Of a DNA stretch of 64,000 bases, positions 1 through 9,500 are shown in pieces (position 1 is the stretch's first letter; every line of letters begins with the position of its first letter). The notes below the pieces were generated by a model, which saw only the letters and a program-made list of their open reading frames with translations, was not told the DNA's origin and did not search any database. Both the position numbers and the translations under genes were made by a program. The stretch is from Lotus japonicus (Eukaryota > Streptophyta > Magnoliopsida > Fabales > Fabaceae). The stretch covers positions 34,559,176 to 34,623,175 of the forward strand of contig NC_080046.1 of the NCBI RefSeq assembly GCF_012489685.1, given 5' to 3'.

Positions 1-8
1 ATAAATAG
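1..8 (+). promoter_or_regulatory. Possible LTR TATA box at the window edge
   Basis: ATAAATAG opens the window and is followed by a CT-rich stretch (about 20-45) of the kind often seen around plant transcription starts. If it is the LTR promoter, transcription would run rightwards through the rest of the LTR. The preceding base is not visible, so this is only suggestive. Confidence 0.3.
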
Positions 9-1443
9 CGCGAAAAAGCAAAATCCTCTCATTTTCTTTCCATTTGTGGCTGATTTCGTGGGGAGCAAGGGGGGAGGGGATTTCCGCGAAAACTTGACCA
101 ATCTTCGTGCAGTTCGTCCCTACTTCTAGGTATCGAGGTAACTATCATGAATCCTGCCTCTGATTTCTGTTTCTGCGGAGTTTCTGAAGTCGTTTCTGTG
201 CTCTAAGTTTTGAGCTTTTTCTAAAATTGTCCGATTTCTCTGATTTCTCGCTTGGGTTATGTTCCTTATGTTCCCCTGAGTCTAAAACCTCTGTCAGTAA
301 ACTCTGATTGCGATTCAGTTGTCCAGGATCTGAAAAATTGACTCAAAACTCTTTTTGTCTCACATTTCGAAACTTTATTGTCGAAAAGACTTAATATGAC
401 TTCGTGCCTTTAGGATTTGTTGTCACGGATATCATGAGGATCGTTGCTGTCAAATTTGTTTTCAGAACTGATAACTTTGAAGTTTTGAGCCTTTATTTTG
501 GACCAAAATGCCCCTGCGTAGTCGTATTTCGGCCCGATTGTCCGAAAATTGTTCTGACAGTTTCTTTGCCTTAGTTTTACCCTAAAACTACCTTGTAAAC
601 TGATTTGATCGAAGAAAAAGAGCCGAAGCCCTTTTCTCCTTTTGGCCGTGGGTTTTTCCTAAGGGGAGGGGAGTTTTTCGTTTTCGAAAACTTGTCCTTT
701 CGTACCTGTTTGTCGTATTCTGAAGCTTTGATGCTTTGTCTATCGTTTATGTATTGTATTGCGATCGAACTAATCGATTTTGTGTGGATTCTGCTTTGTT
801 TTTCCTCCGAGGTTCAGTTGAAGGAACTTTGGAAGTTTCAAGGCATTCCTGTGAAGGAGATTTGATTTGCGAAGCTGGATCAGCTCGAGGTTAGGGCAAC
901 TTACTATATATTAGCTATGACTGCATGATAGGCGTCGATAAATTCGACTTATGTTTTATCTGATGTTGTTTTTGATGATGAGTTGATGTTATGATGCTTT
1001 TCCATACTTGTGATGTTGTGCTTTTGTTGGATTGAGCGTTTTGACGCAATTTCGGAGTGGAGATTCATTGATCTGGTGATCTTTGATATTTCGGGTTGGA
1101 TGAACAACCCTAGGCAAGTCCAAATGTGGGGTTTGAGACTTAGCCATATGTTGGAATTCTTAGACTTTCCCCGGGAAATGTATTTTGGGTGGTTGATCTT
1201 TGAAAACTTAGAATGATAGAGCTTTGAAAAACTAAAGACTTGGGAAACTTAGACTTTGAGAAATAAACTCATAACTTGACTAATTCGAATTGAAACAATT
1301 TTTATTAACGTTTAAGCATAGGAGAACTGAAGGGGAAAATATTTACGAAAGACGGGGAAAAGTCGACTTTGTTGTGGGTTTGGAGAGTTATCGGAATTGG
1401 GGGAAGCCACTAAGGTGAGCTATGGTGATGATTGAAAGTCACC

Positions 1444-1459
1444 GAGTACTCTAGTACTC
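1444..1459. repeat. Perfect short inverted repeat in the LTR
   Basis: GAGTACT, a two-base CT spacer, then AGTACTC: a perfect 7-bp inverted repeat. It is the first of a run of dyads that continues to about 1948. Confidence 0.7.
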
Positions 1460-1480
1460 TTGGGGATTGTTGTGGAGCCG

Positions 1481-1620
1481 TGTTGTATTGACCGACACCT
1501 AGTGCTCTTGTTGTTTGGGCTGTGTTGTATTGACCGACACTAGACCCTTGTGTATTCTGTGGATGGAGTTGTGTTGTATTGACCGACACTTACTCCGAGT
1601 TGTGTTGTATTGACCGACAC
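1481..1620 (+). repeat. Four spaced copies of an 18-bp motif
   Basis: TGTTGTATTGACCGACAC occurs at 1481-1498, 1523-1540, 1572-1589 and 1603-1620, all identical, at spacings of 42, 49 and 31 bp. The spacers share little beyond a few bases. With the preceding G present in all copies, the ends GTGTTG and CGACAC can pair in RNA as a six-pair stem with one G-U wobble around the loop TATTGAC. Confidence 0.85.
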
Positions 1621-1712
1621 TAACTCATGGGTTTGTTGAGATTGGGTTGTGAGCTAAACACTTTCGTGGTAAGGACGATTCGTTGTTTGGCTAACCACGT
1701 TGCATTCAATCG

Positions 1713-1924
1713 GGTGAATAACGGGAATGGTTCACCTGTGCATATCATGGTGAATAACGGGAATGGTTCACCTTGCATTAATGATGAATAACGGGAATGG
1801 TTCATCATTCGGTGAATAACGGGAATGGTTCACCAAGGATGAATAACGGGAATGGTTCATCCAGGATGGATTTCATCCAGGATGGATAACGGGAATGGTC
1901 CATCCATAGTGAAAATGCTTCACT
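1713..1924 (+). repeat. Tandem hairpin array with conserved loop and varying arms
   Basis: Six units share the 12-base core TAACGGGAATGG flanked by complementary arms: GGTGAA/TTCACC (1713-1736, 1749-1772, 1811-1834), AATGATGAA/TTCATCATT (1780-1809), GGATGAA/TTCATCC (1837-1862) and GGATGGA/TCCATCC (1880-1905). Two further small hairpins lack the core: GGATG/CATCC at 1864-1878 and AGTGAA/TTCACT at 1908-1924. The arms differ between units yet stay complementary. The array lies within the LTR and, if the TATA box at position 1 is real, within its transcribed part. Confidence 0.8.
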
Positions 1925-2880
1925 TGTGGCGAACGGGAACGCGTCACAAATCCGGATACATATTGTGCATTTCACGCATACATTCATGCTGACTGAGATT
2001 GTGTGTTGTTTGTTTATTGAAGCAATGTTAGAGCCATAACATGCTAGGATTGTTTATATGTATATATATCAACATATATCTATACCCCATATCACATGTT
2101 GAGTGTATATCTACTTATTGCTGTGAGTTGACCCTAGCGCCTTGGCTTTGTTTGTATGTTTGTGTTTGGGCGGTCGGCCTGCTGCCAGATGTCGATGGCC
2201 GACTGGTGTTCGATGGTCTCTCCCTCGGGGGGGATCAGATATGAGCTTGTGGATCGGGATGCCCCCACCGCTTGGGTGATCGATGTTGTGGGTCATCGAG
2301 CGACGTACCGGGGAAGGGTCATGGAGGACCGGACTGACGAGTGTGAACATCTGACGAAAGAAGTTCTACGACGCATGGAGCTGAGCTTCAACTTGCCGTC
2401 TTCAGTTCGCCGAGGACTCGGATGTGTGAGCAGTTATGGGTTGGTAGAGTTAGGCAGGCGTCATATTTGTGTAGAGCTCTGATTCGTTTTGCTTTTGGGA
2501 CGGGGTAGGTTCCCGACGCATGGCTTTTGTGTGGTTCTCTTATTGAGGGATCACAGTGAGTCAGTCGGACTATAGGAGTCTTTGCTTAGGCCATTTTGAG
2601 GCCGACTTTCTCCCAGTGGATTGTAATTATAACCTTTTCACTCACACTTCTGGATCTGTAACTATTTGCCTACGGGCACACTACTTTGGAGTCACTGCGA
2701 GTGCGCGTGACATGGGAGTGCAGCTGAGGCTGTACATGTGTATATATTTGTGTGTTGGTTGGGTTTTGTCTTTATTTTCTATTGCTTGATTTAAAAGGTA
2801 TCAAACAAAAAAATTACCTGTTTTCAGCGTAAAGTCTATTTTTGGTTACTAAAGTGACACCTGGAAATCGGGGTGTTACA

Positions 2881-2885
2881 AATAT
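2881..2885. other. Candidate target-site duplication of the left LTR
   Basis: AATAT directly follows the terminal CA of the LTR and is ordinary satellite sequence (GGAATATCATGAGC). Gypsy elements duplicate 5 bp, so AATAT is the expected duplication. The partner copy would lie left of the window. Confidence 0.45.
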
Positions 2886-3033
2886 CATGAGCTTAAACTT
2901 ATGGTAGTACAAAAAGACACATTTTGTCATTAGAGAGTAATGTCTCAACTCAAAAGTTATATGTTGGCCTCATTCTCCTTTGGTGCAAATGTACTTATTT
3001 CGTTACAATTCTCCATTTGTTGTAAGTTTTAGT

Positions 3034-3050
3034 TGAGTTCTACGAACTCA
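3034..3050. repeat. 17-bp perfect dyad of type B monomers (example)
   Basis: TGAGTTC, TAC, GAACTCA: perfect 7-bp arms around a 3-bp centre, at the start of the second half of B monomers. Most B monomers between 2.9 and 52.3 kb carry it. The equivalent A position (TGAGCTCTACGAAATTA) is not a dyad. It is broken by a 2-bp loss near 3700 and 5050, and by GAACACA near 10080 and 12741. Confidence 0.8.
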
Positions 3051-3140
3051 TATCACATACAATGAATTAATAACATCTATTTTTTATTTATGTCCTCTCA
3101 AAAGCTATACGTTGGCCTCTTTATACTTTTTTCCTACTCT

Positions 3141-3164
3141 AAACCCTAAACCCTAAACCCTAAA
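3141..3164 (+). repeat. Telomere-like motif within a monomer (example)
   Basis: AAA followed by three perfect CCCTAAA units. An equivalent run, usually two perfect units plus degenerate ones (CCTAAA, TCTAAA, AAGCC), closes essentially every monomer in the window. In the block after 52468 it reads TTTAGGG. No run exceeds about four units, so this is interstitial telomere-like sequence and not a chromosome end. Confidence 0.95.
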
Positions 3165-3177
3165 CACCCACATTTAG

Positions 3178-3510
3178 TTGAGCTCTACGAACTTGCATCA
3201 CATTCGGTGGAGGAATATCATGAGCTTAAACTTATGGTGGTACAAAAAGACACTTTTTGTCATTAGAGAGGAATTTTTCCACTCAAAAGCTACATGTTGG
3301 CCTCATTCTCCTTTGGTTCTTTTGTACTTATTTCTTTACAAATCTGCATTTGTAGTAAGTTTTAATTGAGCTCTACGAAATTATATCACATACAATGGAT
3401 TAATAACATCGATATTAAATTTATGTCCTCTCAAAAGCTATTTGTTTGCCTCTTTACCCATTTGTCTTACCCTAAACCCTAAAACCTAAACCCTAAACAC
3501 CCAAATTTAG
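3178..3510 (+). repeat. Reference type A monomer (333 bp)
   Basis: Starts at TTGAGCTCTACGAACTTGC. It consists of two diverged halves: 3178-3365 (188 bp) and 3366-3510 (145 bp). Both begin TTGAGCTCTACGAA and both carry CTCAAAAGCTA followed by a GCCTC box. The first half contains the TTTTTGTCATTAGAGAGG segment; the second contains the telomere-like run. An open frame of 63 codons in the first half recurs in most A copies but has no ATG start. Confidence 0.9.
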
Positions 3511-3842
3511 TTGAGCTCTACGAACTTGCATCACATTCGGTAAAGGAATATCATGAGCTTAAACTTATGGTAGTACAAAAAGACACATTTTGTCATTAGA
3601 GAGTAATGTCTCCACTCAAAAGTTATATGTTGGCCTCATTCTCCTTTGGTGCAAATGTACTTATTTCGTTACAATTCTCCATTTGTTGTAAGTTTTACTT
3701 GAGTTCTACGACTCATATCACATACAATGAATTAATAACATCTATTTTATATTTATGTCCTCTCAAAAGCAATACGTTGGCCTCTTTATACTTTTTTCCT
3801 ACTCTAAACCCTAAACCCTAAACCCTAAACACCCACATTTAG
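3511..3842 (+). repeat. Reference type B monomer (332 bp)
   Basis: Same architecture as A, with halves 3511-3698 and 3699-3842. It differs at diagnostic sites (GGTAAAGG, GGTAGTAC, TCTCCACTC, GTGCAAATG, TTACAATTCTCC). This particular copy has lost two bases in the dyad (TTCTACGACTC). A plus B gives the dimer period of about 667 bp. Confidence 0.9.
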
Positions 3843-6533
3843 TTGAGCTCTACGAACTTGCATCACATTCGGTGGAGGAATATCATGAGCTTAAACTTAT
3901 GGTGGTACAAAAAGACACTTTTTGTCATTAGAGAGGAATTTTTCCACTCAAAAGCTACATGTTGGCATCATTCTCCTTTGGTTCTTTTGTACTTATTTCT
4001 TTACAAATCTGCATTTGTAGTAAGTTTTAATTGAGCTCTACGAAATTATATCACATACAATGGATTAATAACATCGATATTAAATTTATGTCCTCTCAAA
4101 AGCTATTTGTTTGCCTCTTTACCCATTTGTCTTACCCTAAACCCTAAAATCTAAACCCTAAACACCCACATTTAGTTGAGCTCTACGAACTTGCATCACA
4201 TTCGGTGGAGGAATATCATGAGCTTAAACTTATGGTGGTACAAAAAGACACTTTTTGTCATTAGAGAGGAATTTTTCCACTCAAAAGCTACATGTTGGCC
4301 TCATTCTCCTTTGGTTCTTTTGTACTTATTTCTTTACAAATCTGCATTTGTAGTAAGTTTTAATTGAGCTCTACGAAATTATATCACATACAATGGATTA
4401 ATAACATCGATATTAAATTTATGTCCTCTCCAAAGCTATTTGTTTGTGTCTTTACCCATTTGTCTTACCCTAAACCCTAAACCCTAAAATCTAAACCCTA
4501 AACACCCACATTTAGTTGAGCTCTACGAACTGGCATCACATTCGGTGGAGGAATATCATGAGCTTAAACTTATGGTGGTACAAAAAGACACTTTTTGTCA
4601 TTAGAGAGGAATTTTTCCACTCAAAAGCTACATGTTGGCCTCATTCTCCTTTGGTTCTTTTGTACTTATTTCTTTACAAATCTGCATTTGTAGTAAGTTT
4701 TAATTGAGCTCTACGAAATTATATCACATACAATGGATTAATAACATCGATATTAAATTTATGTCCTCTCAAAAGCTATTTGTTTGCCTCTTTACCCATT
4801 TGTCTTACCCTAAACCCTAAACCCTAAAATCTAAACCCTAAACACCCACATTTAGTTGAGCTCTACGAACTTGCATCACATTCGGTAAAGGAATATCATG
4901 AGCTTAAACTTATGGTAGTACAAAAAGACACTTTTTGTCATTAGAGAGTAATTTCTCCACTCAAAAGTTATATGTTGGCCTCATTCTCCTTTGGTGCAAA
5001 TGTACTTATTTCGTTACAATTCTCCATTTGTTGTAAGTTTTACTTGAGTTCTACGACTCATATCACATACAATGAATTAATAACATCTATTTTATATTTA
5101 TGTCCTCTCAAAAGCAATACGTTGGCCTCTTTATACTTTTTTCCTACTCTAAACCCTAAACCCTAAACCCTAAACACCCACATTTAGTTGAGCTCTACGA
5201 ACTTGCATCACATTCGGTGGAGGAATATCATGAGCTTAAACTTATGGTGGTACAAAAAGACACTTTTTGTCATTAGAGAGGAATTTTTCCACTCAAAAGC
5301 TACATGTTGGCATCATTCTCCTTTGGTTCTTTTGTACTTATTTCTTTACAAATCTGCATTTGTAGTAAGTTTTAATTGAGCTCTACGAAATTATATCACA
5401 TACAATGGATTAATAACATCGATATTAAATTTATGTCCTCTCAAAAGCTATTTGTTTGCCTCTTTACCCATTTGTCTTACCCTAAACCCTAAACCCTAAA
5501 ATCTAAACCCTAAACACCCACATTTAGTTGAGCTCTACGAACTTGCATCACATTCGGTAAAGGAATATCATGAGCTTAAACTTATGGTAGTACAAAAAGA
5601 CACTTTTTGTCATTAGAGAGTAATTTCTCCACTCAAAAGTTATATGTTGGCCTCATTCTCCTTTGGTGCAAATGTACTTATTTCGTTACAATTCTCCATT
5701 TGTTGTAAGTTTTAGTTGAGTTCTACGAACTCATATCACATACAATGAATTAATAACATCTATTTTATATTTATGTCCTCTCAAAATCTATACGTTTGCC
5801 TATTTATACTTTTTTCCTACTCTAAACCCTAAACCCTAAACCCTAAACACCCACATTTAGTTGAGCTCTACGAACTTGCATCACATTCGGTGGAGGAATA
5901 TCATGAGCTTAAACTTATGGTGGTACAAAAAGACACTTTTTGTCATTAGAGAGGAATTTTTCCACTCAAAAGCTACATGCGGGCCTCATTCTCCTTTGGT
6001 TCTTTTGTACTTATTTCTTTACAAATCTGCATTTGTAGTAAGTTTTAATTAAGCTCTACGAAATTATATCACATACAATGGATTAATAACATCGATTTTA
6101 AATTTATGTCCTCTCAAAAGCTATTTGTTTGCCTCTTTACCCATTTGTCTTACCCTAAACCCTAAACCCTAAAATCTAAACCCTAAACACCCATATTTAG
6201 GTTAGCTCTACGAACTTGCATCACATTCAGTAAAGGAATATCATGAGCTTAAACTTATGGTAGTACAAAAAGTCACTTTTTGTCATTAGAGAGTAATTTC
6301 TCCACTCAAAAGTTATATGTTGGCCTCATTCTCCTTTGGTGCAAATGTACTTATTTCGTTACAATTCTCCATTTGTTTTAAGTTTTAGTTGAGTTCTACG
6401 AACTCATATCACATACAATGAATTCATAACATCTATTTTATATTTATGTCCTCTCAAAAGCTATACGTTGGCCTCTTTATACTTTTTTCCTACTCTAAAC
6501 CTTAAACCCTAAACCCTAAACACCCACATTTAG

Positions 6534-9500
6534 TTGAGCTCTACGAACTTGCATCACATTCGGTGGAGGAATATCATGAGCATAAACTTATGGTGGTACA
6601 AAAAGACACTTTTTGTCATTAGAGAGGAATTTTTCCACTCAAAAGCTACATGTTGGCCTCATTCTCCTTTGGTTCTTTTGTACTTATTTTTTACAAATCT
6701 GCATTTGTAGTAAGTTTTAATTGAGCTCTATGAAATTATATCACTTACAATGGATTAATAACATCGATATTAAATTTATGTCCTCTCAAAAGCTATTTAT
6801 TTGCCTCTTTACCCATTTGTCTTACCCTAAACCCTAAAATCTAAACCCTAAACACCCACATTTAGTTGAGCTCTACGAACTTGCATCACATTCGGTAAAG
6901 GAATATCATGAGCTTAAACTTATGGTAGTACAAAAAGACACTTTTTGTCATTAGAGAGTAATTTCTCCACTCAAAAGTTATATGTTGGCCTCATTCTCCT
7001 TTGGTGCAAATGTACTTATTTCGTTACAATTCTCCATTTGTTGTAAGTTTTAGTTGAGTTCTACGAACTCATATCACATGCAATGAATTCATAACATCTT
7101 TTTTATATTTATGTCCTCTCAAAAGCTATACGTTGGCCTCTTTATACTTTTTTCCTACTCTAAACCCTAAACCCTAAACCCTAAACACCCACATTTAGTT
7201 GAGCTCTACGAACTTGCATCACATTCGGTGGAGGAATATCATGAGCTTAAACTTATGGTGGTACAAAAAGACACTTTTTGTCATTAGAGAGGAATTTTTC
7301 CACTCAAAAGCTACATGTTGGCCTCATTCTCCTTTGGTTCTTTTGTACTTACTTCTTTACAAATCTGCATTTGTAGTAAGTTTTAATTGAGCTCTACGAA
7401 ATTATATCACATACAATGGATTAATAACATCGATATTAAATTTATGTCCTCTCAAAAGCTATTTGTTTGCCTCTTTACCCATTTGTCTTACCCTAAACCC
7501 TAAACCCTAAAACCTAAACCCTAAACACCCATATTTAGTTGAGCTCTACGAACTTGCATCACATTCGGTAAAGGAATATCATGAGCTTAAACTTATGGTA
7601 GTACCAAAAGACACATTTTGTCATTAGAGAGTAATGTCTCAACTCAAAAGTTATATGTTGGCCTCATTCTCCTTTGGTGCAAATGTACTTATTTCGTTAC
7701 AATTCTCCATTTGTTGTAAGTTTTAGTTGAGTTCTACGAACTCATATCACATACAATGAATTAATAACATCTATTTTATATTTATGTCCTCTCAAAAGCT
7801 ATACGTTGGCCTCTTTATACTTTTTTCCTACTCTAAACCCTAAACTCTAAACCCTAAACACCCACATTTAGTTGAGCTCTACGAACTTGCATCACATTAG
7901 GTGGAGGAATATAATGTGCTTATATTATGGTGGTACTAAGAGACAAATTTTGTCATTAGATAGGAATTTTTCCACTCAAAAGCTACATGTAGGCCTCATT
8001 CTCCTTTGGTTCTTTTGTACTTATTTCTTTACAAATCTGCATTTGTAGTAAGTTTTAATTGAGCTCTACGAAATTATATCACATACAATGGATTAGTAAC
8101 ATCGATATTAAATTTATGTCCTCTCAAAAGCTATTTGTTTGCCTCTTTACCCATTTGTCTTACCCTAAACCCTAAACCCTAAAATCTAAACCCTAAACAC
8201 CCATATTTAGGTTAGCTCTACGAACTTGCATCACATTCGGTAAAGGAATATCATGAGCTTAAACTTATGGTAGTACAAAAAGACACTTTTTGTCATTAGA
8301 GAGTAATTTCTCCACTCAAAAGTTATATGTTGGCCTCATTCTCCTTTGGTGCAAATGTACTTATTTCGTTACAATTCTCCATTTGTTGTAAGTTTTAGTT
8401 GAGTTCTACGAACTCATATCACATACAATGAATTCATAACATCTATTTTTTATTTATGTCCTCTCAAAAGCTATACGTTGGCCTCTTTATACTTTCTTCC
8501 TACTCTAAACCCTAAAGCCTAAACACCCACATTTAGTTGAGCTCTACGAACTTGCATCACATTCGGTGGAGGAATATCATGAGCTTAAACTTATGGTGGT
8601 ACAAAAAGACACTTTTTGTCATTAGAGAGGAATTTTTCCACTCAAAAGCTACATGTTGGCCTCATTCTCCTTTGGTTCTTTTGTACTTATTTCTTTACAA
8701 ATCTGCATTTGTAGTAAGTTTTAATTGAGCTCTACGAAATTATATCACATACAATGGATTAATAACATCGATATTAAATTTATGTCCTCTCAAAAGCTAT
8801 TTGTTTGCCTCTTTACCCATTTGTCTTACCCTAAACCCTAAACCCTAAAATCTAAACCCTAAACACCCACATTTAGTTGAGCTCTACGAACTTGCATCAC
8901 ATTCGGTAAAGGAATATCATGAGCTTAAACTTATGGTAGTACAAAAAGACACTTTTTGTCATTAGAGAGTAATTTCTCCACTCAAAGGTTATATGTTGGC
9001 CTCATTCTCCTTTGGTGCAAATGTACTTATTTCGTTACAATTCTCCATTTGTTGTAAGTTTTAGTTGAGTTCTACGAACTCATATCACACATACAATGAA
9101 TTAATAACATCTATTTTATATTTATGTCCTCTCAAAAGCTATACGTTGGCCTCTTTATACTTTTTTCCTACTCTAAACCCTAAACCCTAAACACCCACAT
9201 TTAGTTGAGCTCTACGAACTTGCATCACATTCGGTGGAGGAATATCATGAGCTTAAACTTATGGTGGTACAAAAAGACACTTTTTGTCATTAGAGAGGAA
9301 TTTTTCCACTCAAAAGCTACATGTTGGCCTCATTCTCCTTTGGTTCTTTTGTACTTATTTCTTTACAAATCTGCATTTGTAGTAAGTTTTAATTGAGCTC
9401 TACGAAATTATATCACATACAATGGATTAGTAACATCGATATTAAATTTATGTCCTCTCAAAAGCTATTTATTTGCCTCTTTACCCATTTGTCTTACCCT
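6534..9500 (+). repeat. Segmental duplication within the array, copy 1
   Basis: A run of about nine monomers shares rare variants in the same order with 12877-15840: an A with CTATGAAATTATATCACTTAC, an A with GTACTTACTTC, a B with AATGTCTCAACTC, and a divergent A with ATAATGTGCTTATATTATGG. The offset is constant at 6,343-6,348 bp. The end point is approximate. Confidence 0.7.

Larger units (their letters stand above)
1..2880 (+). mobile_element. 3' part of a long LTR (probable Ty3/gypsy, Tekay/Del-like)
   Basis: This non-satellite block begins outside the window and stops abruptly at 2880 with GGGGTGTTACA, followed directly by satellite (AATATCATGAG). Plant gypsy LTRs, notably of the Tekay/Del chromovirus type, commonly begin TGTAACACCCC or end GGGGTGTTACA, with the terminal CA. 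No primer-binding site follows 2880, so this is either the 3' LTR of an element lying to the left or a solo LTR. A TATA-like ATAAATAG at position 1 fits a promoter with a long R/U5 downstream. No protein domain is recognisable; open frames such as 605-865 and 2156-2482 show no coding character. The middle holds short hairpin repeats (1444-1948). The clade assignment rests on the terminal motif only; a truncated fragment of another repeat is possible. Confidence 0.6.

Noticed and set aside
605..2482. Open frames 605-865, 1010-1216, 2041-2244 and 2156-2482 as host genes
   Set aside because: They are short, lack recognisable domains, overlap each other on both strands and lie in a probable LTR.
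3034..3050. CENP-B box
   Set aside because: Only the 17-bp length is comparable; the sequence does not match the mammalian box, and plants have no established CENP-B system.
3141..3164. True telomere end
   Set aside because: Runs never exceed about four CCCTAAA units and are embedded in every monomer.
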